The position numbers were made by a program, and so were the translations under genes. Positions 26,030 through 37,030 of a DNA stretch of 64,000 nucleotides are shown here, piece after piece (the stretch's first letter is position 1; the number at the start of each line of letters is the position of its first letter). The DNA comes from CAWJPW01 sp963844845 (GTDB lineage: Bacteria; Acidobacteriota; Thermoanaerobaculia; Thermoanaerobaculales; Sulfomarinibacteraceae). The DNA lies in the NCBI GenBank assembly GCA_963844845.1, contig CAWJPW010000011.1, forward strand, positions 124,001 through 188,000. The letters are read 5' to 3'. A model generated the notes under the pieces. The model had not been told where the DNA came from and made no database searches. It saw nothing but the letters and a program-made list of their open reading frames with translations.

Positions 26030-27085
26030 TTAGAGTACCGCCCGCAACCTCGCGGTCTCGGCCGCGAGGGCCTCGTGCACGGCGTCGCGGCCATGGCGCT
26101 CCGCGAGCACCAGGAGGCGGAAGTAGTCCTTGCCGGTGCGGTGGCCGGTGAGCTGGAAGGCGAGGTTGAGGCTGCCGTTGACGGCGCCGCCGGCGAGTGG
26201 CACCAGCATGCCGAAGGCCTTCTCGGTGACCTGCACGCCGAGGCGCTCCATCACCGTGCTCACCAGACGCACCAACTGCGGGGCCTCGCGGCCCAGCTGC
26301 TGCATGGCGCGCTCGAAGCCGACCTTGGAGCTCGTGCGTCCCAGGGCGATCAGGAACTCGCCGGCCTCGCGCGCCGCGTTCATGGCATAGACCTTCATGG
26401 GCAGGAAGCCCTCGTCGTGGGAGTACTGCTGCGGTGTCATCGCCGCCAGCACGTGGGCCAGGTTGCCGCGGCTCTCGTGCAGGCTGTAGCCGTAGCAGGC
26501 GGCCAGCTGCACCAGGTGGCGGGAAAGCAGGGTGAGGGACGCGGCGATGTCCGCCGAGACCAGGGCTGGCACCAGCAGCTGTGCTCCCGGCACCGCCTCG
26601 GCGAGACTCGCCGTCGCCCCCATCACCGCGCCCTCGGTGGTCACCAACGCGGCGTTTCGGCTGGCGAAGGAGTCCGCGACGGCATCCCGCGCCGCCAACG
26701 GCAGCATCCGCACATCCGCCATGGTGTCCGCCCGGAAACCGCTCCTCCGAAGCTCGGCGAGGACGGTGCCGTCGCGGGAGAGGCGGACCCCACCGGCGAT
26801 GGAGGCCTGTACCGCACGCCGCACACCGGTCTCAACCGCCTCCGAGATGCGCGGCAGCAGCCGGCCCCCAGCGTGAGCGAGGCGCGCCATCACGGCGTCA
26901 ATCGGCTTGCCGGCGAGGTCGAGCAGGCGCTGCAGCGCGCTCGGCGTGACCAGGTGCAGCGCGACCTCGGCGAGGATCCGCCGCTCCTCCTCGCTCATCT
27001 CGGGGGTCGTGATCAGCTCTGCATCCACCAGGGCCTCCCATTGAGCCCAAGCAGTAGGCCCGTCCGGATCATTCCCCGCCTTCAA
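26030..27085 (-). CDS. EcsC family protein
   Basis: The 351-residue protein is rich in Ala, Leu and Gly helices. It has AGKPIDAVMARL, DTMADVRMLPLAARDAVADSFASRNAALVTTEGAVMGA, ADIAASLTLLSRHLVQLAACYGYSL and PLAGGAVNGSLNLAFQ, the order seen in EcsC family proteins. The molecular role of the family is unclear (B. subtilis EcsC lies with an ABC transporter). The start is TTG 27085, overlapping the end of the AhpD-like gene by 17 bases, and it has no good binding site. Confidence 0.8.
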   Translation of the reverse strand: MKAGNDPDGPTAWAQWEALVDAELITTPEMSEEERRILAEVALHLVTPSALQRLLDLAGKPIDAVMARLAHAGGRLLPRISEAVETGVRRAVQASIAGGVRLSRDGTVLAELRRSGFRADTMADVRMLPLAARDAVADSFASRNAALVTTEGAVMGATASLAEAVPGAQLLVPALVSADIAASLTLLSRHLVQLAACYGYSLHESRGNLAHVLAAMTPQQYSHDEGFLPMKVYAMNAAREAGEFLIALGRTSSKVGFERAMQQLGREAPQLVRLVSTVMERLGVQVTEKAFGMLVPLAGGAVNGSLNLAFQLTGHRTGKDYFRLLVLAERHGRDAVHEALAAETARLRAVL

Positions 27086-27422
27086 CGAGCTCGCGCCACG
27101 TCCGCACCGCCCGGCGCAGGTGCGGTATCGTGATGGAGCCGCCCACCACCAGGCCGATGCCGAGGGCCTCCTGCAGCTCGGCCTCGCTCACCCTCTCTTC
27201 GTGACAACGTCCCAGGTGGTAGGTGACGCAGTCGTCGCAGCGCAGCACCAGGGACGCCACCAGTCCCAGGAGCTCCTTGGTGGAGCGCGGTAGCGCTCCC
27301 TCCCTGTAGGTTTGCGAGTCGAGGCTGAAGAAGCGCTTCACCTCCAGCGAGGCGCTCTCCAGCACCATCTCGTTGAGCGCCTCACGCTCGGCCTGGAACT
27401 CCTTGACGGTTCGATGAGGCAT
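27069..27422 (-). CDS. Carboxymuconolactone decarboxylase/AhpD-like protein
   Basis: The 117-residue protein starts at ATG 27422 behind AAAGGAG. It has the AhpD-like redox motif CDDC (Cys62, Cys65) followed by His69 in LRCDDCVTYHLGRC and the helix GIGLVVGGSITIPHLRRAV. Such proteins act as thiol reductants or peroxidases. The family includes selenoproteins, but here both positions are Cys. It is transcribed ahead of the EcsC gene. Confidence 0.85.
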   Translation of the reverse strand: MPHRTVKEFQAEREALNEMVLESASLEVKRFFSLDSQTYREGALPRSTKELLGLVASLVLRCDDCVTYHLGRCHEERVSEAELQEALGIGLVVGGSITIPHLRRAVRTWRELVEGGE

Positions 27423-27453
27423 TGAGGACTCCTTTGTGTCGGGCACTTCAGGG

Positions 27454-27665
27454 TAAAGAGTGAAGAGTAAAGAGTAAAGAGTAAAGGGCCCGCCCACCCG
27501 CCCCCGCCGAACGTGCAGCGTCAAGGGAAACAATGGTCCGTGTCCCGTCGCCGCAGCCGCCCTGGTCTCGAGGTCGACCTTGGACACCAACTTCGAAGCA
27601 GGGCGAGACTTCCGAAATCTCCGCACGATGCTCCGGAGCACTACGCTTTACTCCTTACTCTTCAC
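27454..27665. repeat. 7-bp tandem repeat with an inverted partner
   Basis: TAAAGAG is repeated almost five times at 27454-27486 (one unit TGAAGAG). About 160 bases on, CTTTACTCCTTACTCTTCAC at 27646-27665 is its reverse complement with one mismatch. The spacer has no gene. The pair could form a long-range hairpin or be the ends of an element. It fills the gap between the AhpD-like and TauE/SafE genes. Confidence 0.7.
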
Positions 27666-27705
27666 CGGCTGGACGGACGGGGCACTCGTGCTATCTTGCC
27701 CGGCC

Positions 27706-28443
<738 letters not shown>

Positions 28444-28483
28444 ACGCCGCCGTCACGGTCGCGGTTCTCCGATACTCCCAACC

Positions 28484-28744
28484 CCGGCTCCCGGGCGACC
28501 GCTCCGCGGCCGCCCGTCGGCGCGGTCCCGGGGGCGGCGGCGGCACGAGCCGGCGGACGACAACGAGGGCCGCCCCCGGGCCCTGAGCGCCGAGTCGCCT
28601 CCCTGGTCGTTTGGGGCCACTACTCCGAGCGCTTCGGGCCGTGGGTGCCCCCCCGAACACTGTTTCGCCGAGTGCGCTGCAAACGAGGAGGCTCTTTGGA
28701 AAAAGTGTCCGGGACGGCACGCCCGCCGGAGGACCCCTGCTCCG
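28484..28744 (+). repeat. Family-2 repeat, copy 1 (about 261 bp, hairpin stem CCCGAACACT)
   Basis: It runs from CCGGCTCCCGGGCG to CGCCGGAGGACCCCTGCTCCG. Inside, CCCGAACACT pairs with AGTGTCCGGG across about 40 bases. The same layout occurs at 59007-59263 and, reversed and interrupted, at 46405-46839. No protein is encoded consistently among the copies. Confidence 0.8.
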
Positions 28745-28777
28745 CAACGGCCCCGGTCGCGGTCCCGGTCGCGGCCC

Positions 28778-29122
28778 TCACTCCTCCTGCTGCGCCAGCT
28801 CCTCGGCGAGCTCGCCGGCGAGGGTGCGGATGCGGCCAGCGGCGGCCAGGTTGGCGGTGGCGCGCTCGCAGGTGTCGGCCAGCTTGACGAGCGTCTGCAC
28901 CAGGTGGTTGTGCATCTCGGCCACCGTGAAGCCCGACGTCCACAGGTCGATCCCCATGGTCTGCTCGTCGGCGCGGTCCCACAGCGACACCAGCAGCCCA
29001 TCGCACTCACGCGGCGCGTCGACACCCGCTTCGGTGGCCTGCCAGAGGATCCTCGAGGGGATGCGCTTCTCGTCGAGCTCGACCGTGAAGGTGATCGTCC
29101 CGCTGTGCCCAGCCTCGGCCAT
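28778..29122 (-). CDS. gldC: GldC family protein
   Basis: The 114-residue protein has TITFTVELDEKRIPSRILWQATEAG, then LLVSLWDRADEQTMGIDLWT and a helical C-terminus. This matches the GldC family, first named for gliding motility in Bacteroidetes but widespread in non-gliding bacteria and without a known biochemical role. It is the last gene of the 2-oxoacid dehydrogenase operon, nine bases after lpd, so a role linked to that complex or to energy metabolism is as likely as motility. Confidence 0.75.
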   Translation of the reverse strand: MAEAGHSGTITFTVELDEKRIPSRILWQATEAGVDAPRECDGLLVSLWDRADEQTMGIDLWTSGFTVAEMHNHLVQTLVKLADTCERATANLAAAGRIRTLAGELAEELAQQEE

Positions 29123-29131
29123 GCTCGCCGC

Positions 29132-30564
<1,433 letters not shown>

Positions 30565-30565
<1 letters not shown>

Positions 30566-31863
30566 TACAACCTCACCATCAGGAGCTTGGGGTTGGACAC
30601 GAGACGCACCAGGTCGCTCATGAACCGGGCGGCCTGAGCGCCGTCGATCATGCGGTGATCGAACGACACCGACAGGTACATCATCTTGCGCACGGCGATC
30701 TCACCGTCCACCACCATCGGTCGCTCCTTGATGGCGTGCAGGCCGACGATGGCCAGCTCCGGCTGACGGATCACCGGCGTGGCGAGGATGCCGCCGAGCG
30801 GGCCGATGTTGGTGAGGGTACAGGTTCCGCCGCGCAGCTCGTCGAGGCCGAGGCGGCGCTCGCGGGCGCGCTGGGCGAGGTCTGCAACCTCCCCGGCGAG
30901 CGCGAGCATGTCCTTGCGGTCGGCGTTCTTCACCACCGGGACGATGAGCCCCTCCGGCGTGTCCACCGCGATGCCGATGTTGTAGTAGCGCTTGAGCACC
31001 AGCTCGGCACGCTCCTCGTCGAAGGAGGCGTTGAGCTCCGGGTGCTCCTCAAGCGCCGCCACCAGCGCCTTGATGAAGAAGGGCAGCAGCGTGAACCGCA
31101 CCCCGTGGCGCTCGGCCAGGTCTGCCTTCATGCCCTGCTGAAAGGCCACCAGCTCGGTGACGTCGGCCTCGTCCACGTGGGTGACGTGGGCCGAGGTGTG
31201 CTTGGACTGGATCATGGCGTCGGCGATGACCTTGCGAAGGTGGGTGAGGGCGACCCGCTCCACCGGCCCTTCGGCGGTGTCCTCGCGGCGGCCCGCTGCG
31301 TGGGCGGGTCGGGCGGCGGGAGACGGCGCCGAGGCGGCCGGGGCCGGTGCGGCGGGCGCCGCGGCGGCGCGCTCGACGTCCTCGTCGGTGATCCGCCCTC
31401 CCTTGCCGCTGCCGGTCACTCCGGCCAGGTCCACCCCCAGCCGCCGCGCCAGGGCGCGGGTGGAGGGCGTCGCCAGCGGCCGGCGCGGGGTCAGTGGGCC
31501 ACCGCTCGCGGTGGCCTCGACCTCGTCCTCGACCACCGGGGCGGTGATCTTCCCGGCGGTTGCCGGCGCGGCCTGCCCGGTCTCGGCCGCCGCTTTCGCC
31601 TTCGCGTTCGCCGGCGCCTTTTCGCCGGCCTCGCCGAGGCTAACCAGCGGGTCGCCGACGTGGATGGTGTCGTCGGCTGCGGCATGCAGCGTCAGTACCA
31701 CGCCCGAGCGGGGCGAGGGCAGCTCCACCACCGCCTTGTCGGTCTCGACCTTGACCAGCGGCTGGTCTTCGGCCACCGCGTCGCCCTCGGCTACCAGCCA
31801 CTCGACCACGCGGCCCTCGTGGATGCCTTCGCCCACGTCGGGGAACTCGAACACGAACGCCAT
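30565..31863 (-). CDS. 2-oxoacid dehydrogenase E2, dihydrolipoamide acyltransferase
   Basis: The 432-residue protein has one lipoyl domain (1-80, ETDKAVVE with lipoyl Lys43), an Ala/Pro linker, a peripheral-subunit-binding domain (about 132-168, ATPSTRALARRLGVDLAGV) and a catalytic core ending in SFDHRMIDGAQAARF (His403, Asp407). The core transfers an acyl group from lipoate to CoA. Together with E1 alpha/beta it could be a branched-chain or pyruvate dehydrogenase, and the sequence alone does not decide. Confidence 0.93.
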
Positions 31864-31877
31864 ACGCCCCTCCTCCC

Positions 31878-32924
31878 TCAGAACTCGAGCGTCGCCCGCA
31901 CCGCCCTGACCACCCGCTCACGGCTCGGCAGGTAGTGCTTCTCGAGCATGGCGAGGGGGAACACGGTGTCGAAGCCGGCCACCCGCTGCACCGGCGCGAG
32001 CAACTGCAGCAGCGCATGCTCGTTGACGAGGGCGGCGATCTCGGCGCCGAAACCGGCCGTGCGGGGCGCCTCGTGCACCACAACCACGCGGCCCGTCTTC
32101 ACCACGCTTGCGAGCATCGTCTCGCGGTCCAGGGGGTTGAGGGTGCGCAGGTCCACCACCTCGGCGGAGACCCCGTCGCGGGCCAGCGCCTCGGCGGCGT
32201 CCAGCGCCACCCGCACCATCGCGCCCCAGGAGATCAGGCTCACGTCGGAGCCCTCGCGGGCCACGGCTGCGCGACCCAGCGGCACCGTGTAGGCGCCGGC
32301 GGGCACCGCCTCGCGGAAGGCGCGGTAGATGCGCTTGGGCTCGAGGAAGAGCACCGGGTCGTCGTCGCGGATGGCGGACGCCAGCAGCCCCTTGGCGTCG
32401 TGGGGGTTGGACGGGATGACCACCTTGAGGCCCGGGGTGTGCGCAAAGAGGGCCTCGTAGCTCTCCGAGTGGTGCTCGGGGGGGTGGATGCCGCCGCCGT
32501 ACGGCATGCGCACCACCAGCGGCACGTGGAAGCGGCCCCGCGAGCGGGCCCGCATGCGCGCGGCGTGGGCCATGAGCTGGTTCACCGCCGGGTAGACGAA
32601 CCCCATGAACTGGATCTCGGCCACCGGCCGGAAGCCGTCCATGGCCATGGCGATGGAGGCGCCGACGATGCTCGACTCGGCGAGGGGGGTGTCGATGACA
32701 CGCTCGGGACCGAAGCGGTCGAGCAGCCCCTCGGTGGCGCGGAAGACGCCGCCGTCGACGCCCACGTCCTCGCCCAGCACGATGACGCGCTCGTCCCGCT
32801 CCATCTCGGCGGCAATGGCGTCGCGCACCGCCTGCACCAGGGTGACCTTGACGGTCTCGGACGAGGGCACCGCGTGCAGCGCGCGGCCGCTCTCCTCGGC
32901 TCCGGGTGCACGCTCCGCCGTCAT
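31878..32924 (-). CDS. 2-oxoacid dehydrogenase E1 component, beta subunit
   Basis: The 348-residue protein has VRDAIAAEMERDERVIVLGEDVG, VIDTPLAESSIVGASIAMAMDG, QFMGFVYPAVNQLM and the conserved HHSESYEALFAHTPGLKVV. The C-terminal transketolase-like domain includes ISWGAMVRVALDAAEAL. The ATG at 32924 overlaps the E1 alpha stop as ATGA. With alpha it forms the thiamine-diphosphate enzyme that decarboxylates the 2-oxoacid. Confidence 0.93.
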   Translation of the reverse strand: MTAERAPGAEESGRALHAVPSSETVKVTLVQAVRDAIAAEMERDERVIVLGEDVGVDGGVFRATEGLLDRFGPERVIDTPLAESSIVGASIAMAMDGFRPVAEIQFMGFVYPAVNQLMAHAARMRARSRGRFHVPLVVRMPYGGGIHPPEHHSESYEALFAHTPGLKVVIPSNPHDAKGLLASAIRDDDPVLFLEPKRIYRAFREAVPAGAYTVPLGRAAVAREGSDVSLISWGAMVRVALDAAEALARDGVSAEVVDLRTLNPLDRETMLASVVKTGRVVVVHEAPRTAGFGAEIAALVNEHALLQLLAPVQRVAGFDTVFPLAMLEKHYLPSRERVVRAVRATLEF

Positions 32925-33994
32925 GACTGCACCTCGTCCATGAGCGCTCCCATCTGCTCTTTCAGGTTCACCGGCAGCTCGGCGTACATGTGCTCGAAGA
33001 TCGCCGCCGGGCTGTCGGCCACCATCTCCTCCATGGCCTTCACCTGGCCGTCCACCCACTGCGCCGCCTCGTCGGCCAGCATCGCCTCCTGGCTGTCGTC
33101 CCACAGTCCCTGGGTCTCGAGGTAGCGGCGCAGACGCAGCACCGGGTCGCGCAGCGTCCACTCCTCCACCTCGTCACTGGTGCGGTAGCGGCTCGCCTCG
33201 TCGGCGGTGGTGTGATCGCCCAGGCGGTAGGTCACCGCCTCGATGAGAGTGGGCCCATCCCCCGCCCGGGCGCGCTCGAGAGCCTCACGGGTCGCGGCGT
33301 ACACCGCCAGCACGTCGTTGCCGTCCACCTGGAGACCGGGGATGCCGTAGGCATGCGCCTTCTGGGCGAGCGTGGAGCTCGCCGTCTGGTTGGCCACCGG
33401 CACCGAGATCGCCCACTGGTTGTTCTGGATGACGAAGACGGTGCGCGCTTTGAACACACCGGCGAAGTTGAGGCCCTCGTGGAAGTCGCCCTCCGAGGTC
33501 GAGCCGTCGCCGCCGAAGGTCACCGCCACGCCGCGCTCGCCCTTGAGCTTGAGCGAGAGGCCGAGACCGGCGCCGTGGGGAAACTGGCTGCCCACCGGCA
33601 CCGCGATGGGAAAGCAGCGCGCCCCCTCGGGGTAGTGAGCGCCGCGTTCGTCGCCCCGCCAGTAAGCGTACATGAGGTGCCCGGGCACGCCACGCATGAG
33701 CATCACGCCGTGCTCGCGGAACGCTGGCACCAGCCAGTCGTCCTCCTCCATGGCGAAGCCGACGCCCACCTGCGCCGCCTCCTGGCCGCGGGTCGGCGGC
33801 CAGGTGCCCATGCGGCCCTGGCGCTGCAGCTTGATGGCCTTGTCGTCGTAGGCGCGCAGCCGCACCATCTCGCGGTACAGCGTGCGGAGTTGCTCGGGTT
33901 CCAGCGCCGGCATCAGCTCGGCGTCGACGGTACCGTCCACGCCGAGGATCTCCAGGCGCTCGGTCACCGCTTCATAGACTGGCTTTCGCGGCAT
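32921..33994 (-). CDS. 2-oxoacid dehydrogenase E1 component, alpha subunit
   Basis: The 357-residue protein carries the thiamine-diphosphate motif GGDGSTSEGDFHEGLNFAGV...QNNQWAIS, the phosphorylation-loop region YRLGDHTTADEASRYR and an N-terminal RQGRMGTWPPTRGQEAAQVG. YRxGxHTTxDDxxxYR-like loops are typical of branched-chain and related E1 alpha chains. ATG 33994 lies inside the end of the lipoate ligase gene (23-base overlap). Confidence 0.93.
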   Translation of the reverse strand: MPRKPVYEAVTERLEILGVDGTVDAELMPALEPEQLRTLYREMVRLRAYDDKAIKLQRQGRMGTWPPTRGQEAAQVGVGFAMEEDDWLVPAFREHGVMLMRGVPGHLMYAYWRGDERGAHYPEGARCFPIAVPVGSQFPHGAGLGLSLKLKGERGVAVTFGGDGSTSEGDFHEGLNFAGVFKARTVFVIQNNQWAISVPVANQTASSTLAQKAHAYGIPGLQVDGNDVLAVYAATREALERARAGDGPTLIEAVTYRLGDHTTADEASRYRTSDEVEEWTLRDPVLRLRRYLETQGLWDDSQEAMLADEAAQWVDGQVKAMEEMVADSPAAIFEHMYAELPVNLKEQMGALMDEVQS

Positions 33995-34844
33995 GAGAAT
34001 CCCCCTCGAGGCGCGTCGTCTCGACCCCGCCAACAGTCTCATCGGGTTGGGTATTTCGTCGCTGGAGGGTGTCCGGCACCGGCGCCCAGCGCTCCTGCCC
34101 GTAGCGCGCCAGCGCCGCCGGCGGGGGCTCCGGAGGTGTCGGGTGCACGACCTCGAGCCCCAGTGCCGTGGCGAGCACCGCCGCCACCCGCCGCCCCACC
34201 ACAGCCGGAACGGTGCCGGGCAGCGCTGCCCCCAGGCCGCGCTCCACCCGGGCCGCGTGCACTCGGAAGACCCGGGCATAAAGGGCGGAGTCGAAGTTCA
34301 GCAGCACCGCCGCGTGCACCAGCACCGCCCGCGACCGCCGCGCCTGGGCGCAGCCCACGACCTTGCGGCCGTCCACCACCAGGGTGTCGGCCGACTGGTC
34401 CTCGAAGCAGATGGGCGAACGCTCCCGGAGCCCCCGGGCGGGGGCCGGGGCGTCGAGGCGGCTCACCCCGGCGCCGAGGCTCGCCAGCGCCTCCTGGAGC
34501 GCCCCCAGAAAGCCGTCGTACAGGCGACGGATCCCTCGCGCCCAGGGGTGGGCGGCGGGCAGGGCCAGGGACACCGAGAGGTCCTTGTGGTGGACCACGC
34601 CGGTGCCGCCGGTGGGCCGGCGCAGCACCGGCACGCGCGCACCGCGGCACCACTCGAGGTCGACGTCGTCGGCCGGCTGCGCGTAGCCCAGCACCACCAC
34701 CGGGCGAGGCCACGAGTAGAGGGCGAGGGCCGGCTGGCCGTCGGCAGCCCGCTCCAGCAGGCCTTCCTCGGCGGCGAGGTCGCGACCGGGCGGACCCGTC
34801 CAGGCCTCGGACACCTCGAGCGTTCTGCGGCCTGGCTCCGGCAC
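33972..34844 (-). CDS. Lipoate-protein ligase A family protein
   Basis: The 290-residue protein has the biotin/lipoate ligase fold motifs: LYSWPRPVVVLGYAQ, VLRRPTGGTGVVHHKDLSVSLAL and ADTLVVDGRKVVGCAQARRSRAVLVHAAVLL with the key Lys in GRKVVG. These enzymes attach lipoate or octanoate to the E2 lysine. It is the first gene of the dehydrogenase operon and overlaps E1 alpha, so cofactor attachment is produced together with its target. It could also be an octanoyltransferase (LipM-like). Confidence 0.85.
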   Translation of the reverse strand: MPEPGRRTLEVSEAWTGPPGRDLAAEEGLLERAADGQPALALYSWPRPVVVLGYAQPADDVDLEWCRGARVPVLRRPTGGTGVVHHKDLSVSLALPAAHPWARGIRRLYDGFLGALQEALASLGAGVSRLDAPAPARGLRERSPICFEDQSADTLVVDGRKVVGCAQARRSRAVLVHAAVLLNFDSALYARVFRVHAARVERGLGAALPGTVPAVVGRRVAAVLATALGLEVVHPTPPEPPPAALARYGQERWAPVPDTLQRRNTQPDETVGGVETTRLEGDSHAAKASL

Positions 34845-34996
34845 GATGCCTCCCCTGGGTGATTGGTGCAGTGTGAGCCGAGGCGGGTCTTCTTCCCCGG
34901 CACAAGCGAAGCAGTCTCATTCTACCACGACAACCAGCGCCGACGATCTTCCCCGATCCTGCGCGGCTCGCTGGGCGAGTCGCGTAGGATTGACCC

Positions 34997-36025
34997 ATGA
35001 GCGTCTCCGCGGTCATCGTCGCCTACCGCTCGTCGGACCATCTCCCGGCGCTGCTGGCCTCCCTCGAGGGCGTCGACGAGGTGGTGGTGGTGGACCACAG
35101 CGAGGACGCCGCCGAGGCGGCGGCTCTGGACCGCCTCGGCATCGACCGGCTCGTCATCCAGGCCAATCGCGGCTACGGCGCCGGCCTCAACCGAGGGGTC
35201 CGGGAGAGCACCGGAGACCTGCTGTTGCTGCTCAACCCCGACGTAGCCCTGCTCCCCGGTGCGGCGGCCGCCCTGCTCGGCGCCCTCGCCGACCCGGGGG
35301 TCGCCGCCGCCGGGCCGCTGCTCCAGTGGGACGCCGTCGGCCGCTGGCTCCTCCCCCACTCGCCCCCGCTCGGCTGGCGCGACGAGCTCCGCGCCGCCCT
35401 CTCACCCCGCGCCGCCACCCGGGCCTACCTCGCCCACGAGCTCCGTCTCTGGACCGCCTCCGCGCCGGTGGTGACGCCGGTGATCGGCGGCGCGGTGATG
35501 GCCACCACCCGCGACACCTTCGTGGCCTCCGGCGGCTTCGACGAGCGCTTCTTCCTGTTCTTCGAGGAGAACGACTGGTGCCGGCGGCTCAACGCCGCCG
35601 GAAAGCGGATCCTGGTCGTCCCGTCCGCGCGGGTGGTGCACCCCTACGGCCGCTCCATCGGCGCCGCCGCGGCCGAGCACTTCGCGCGCTCCCAGGCGCT
35701 CTACCGGCGCCTCTGGTTCCCGCCCTGGTACCTCCGGCTCATCCCGCGCTCGCCGCAGCCGCGCTTGCCGCGCTGGCCACACGCGGACCCCGCCTCCCTG
35801 CGCCCCGGCGACCGCATCTTTCTCGGCCACAGCCGCCGCTTCGTCCCCGCCGCGCTGGGCGAGTGGCGCGAGGGCGACCGCGACGCGGCCGGTCTCCTAC
35901 CAACCCATGCTGACGAGGCTGGGTATCGACTGTGTACGCTGCGTGGCGATGCCGTCCATGACCTCGGGAATTCGACCAAGGCTGGCAACGGGCGCGACCG
36001 CTCGGAGTCGGCACCGGATCGCTGA
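34997..36025 (+). CDS. Family 2 glycosyltransferase (rhamnosyltransferase-like)
   Basis: The 342-residue protein begins SVSAVIVAYRSSDHLPALL and has VVVVDHSED, NRGYGAGLNRGVREST, LLLLNPDVALLP (DxD-like), VTPVIGGAVMATTRDTF, the start of GGFDERFFLFFEENDWCRR, and ARVVHPYGRS. This is the GT2 layout seen in rhamnosyl- and other transferases of polysaccharide synthesis. The last 60 residues lack family character. It is followed by a methyltransferase on the same strand. Confidence 0.87.
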   Translation: MSVSAVIVAYRSSDHLPALLASLEGVDEVVVVDHSEDAAEAAALDRLGIDRLVIQANRGYGAGLNRGVRESTGDLLLLLNPDVALLPGAAAALLGALADPGVAAAGPLLQWDAVGRWLLPHSPPLGWRDELRAALSPRAATRAYLAHELRLWTASAPVVTPVIGGAVMATTRDTFVASGGFDERFFLFFEENDWCRRLNAAGKRILVVPSARVVHPYGRSIGAAAAEHFARSQALYRRLWFPPWYLRLIPRSPQPRLPRWPHADPASLRPGDRIFLGHSRRFVPAALGEWREGDRDAAGLLPTHADEAGYRLCTLRGDAVHDLGNSTKAGNGRDRSESAPDR

Positions 36026-36096
36026 ACCGCGCAAAGACGACGACCGAAGCTGGTACGATCAGGCTATCGAAAGGCAGTCCGAAGCGTGAGGGGTCC

Positions 36097-37020
36097 ATGA
36101 TCCAGCTGCGATTGTCCCTCAGAGCCCTGCGGCGCCGGATCGCTGCCGTCAGGCTCTCGTACGGGCGCCAGCGAGCCTCCGGTAGGAGTCGCATCCGCGC
36201 CCTGCGATGCCTTCTCTTCGAGGTCTACGCCGATGTTTTCAGGCGGAGCCGCCCGTTCCACTGCGACCCGTCGCCGGCCACACCGCCGCCCCCGTGCGCG
36301 CACGAGTCGACGGCCGTCATCCGCCGTCTTCCAAGGGAGATCGTCCGCTGCCGCCGTTGCCAGGTCGCGTTCGCCACCGACCGCGATCCGGTGGAGCGCG
36401 CCCGCGAGGTGCACGACCAGAGCTACTTCGAGGCCAACCGCGACTTTCTCTACTCGGACGGCAGCCCAAACTACTTCGAGTACGCGATGCCCCGCACCCT
36501 CTTTCTCTGGCGCCTCGGCCTTTCCCGCTTTCCCCCCTCCGGTCGGCGCGCCCTCGACGTCGGCTGCGGCAACGGCCTCATGCTCCGTTACCTGCGATTC
36601 CTCGGCTACGAACCGTGGGGCGTGGAGATCTCGGAGTGGGCGGCTGACTACGCCCGCACGGTGGTGGGCGAGGAGCGCGTCACCACGGGAACCCTGCAGA
36701 CGGCCGGATTCCCGGAGAACCACTTCCGGCTCGCGACCCTGGTCCACGTGCTCGAGCACCTCGAGGAGCCGCTGCCGACCCTCACTGCGATCCACCGCGT
36801 GCTCGAGCCGGGCGGCCTGCTCTACGTGGAGTCACCGTGCAGCGAGCGCGACCCGGGCGACTACCTCATTGGCGACCACTTCTGGTTCTACTGCCCGGAC
36901 GCGCTGCGCTTCGTCCTGACCTGCGCCGGGTTCCGGGACGTGGACGTCGGAGAGGGGGCAGGCGACGTCACGCTCCACGACGTGCCGTTCCTCTTTGCCC
37001 TCGCGCGCAAGCCCGGGTGA
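36097..37020 (+). CDS. Class I SAM-dependent methyltransferase
   Basis: The 307-residue protein starts at ATG 36097 after GAGGGG. It has an N-terminal basic stretch, a Cys motif (CRRCQVAF) and YFEAN typical of sugar- or lipid-active methyltransferases, then the SAM-binding core ALDVGCGNGLMLRYLRFLGY...GVEISEWAADYAR, LVHVLEHLEEPL and a C-terminal half with SPCSERDPGDYLIGDHFWFY. Context suggests methylation of a glycan or its precursor. Confidence 0.85.
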   Translation: MIQLRLSLRALRRRIAAVRLSYGRQRASGRSRIRALRCLLFEVYADVFRRSRPFHCDPSPATPPPPCAHESTAVIRRLPREIVRCRRCQVAFATDRDPVERAREVHDQSYFEANRDFLYSDGSPNYFEYAMPRTLFLWRLGLSRFPPSGRRALDVGCGNGLMLRYLRFLGYEPWGVEISEWAADYARTVVGEERVTTGTLQTAGFPENHFRLATLVHVLEHLEEPLPTLTAIHRVLEPGGLLYVESPCSERDPGDYLIGDHFWFYCPDALRFVLTCAGFRDVDVGEGAGDVTLHDVPFLFALARKPG

Positions 37021-37030
37021 GAGATGCGGG

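Noticed and set aside
27454..27486. The TAAAGAG tandem repeat as a CRISPR array
   Set aside because: Units are only 7 bp with no spacers, and no cas genes are present. No CRISPR array is seen anywhere in the window.
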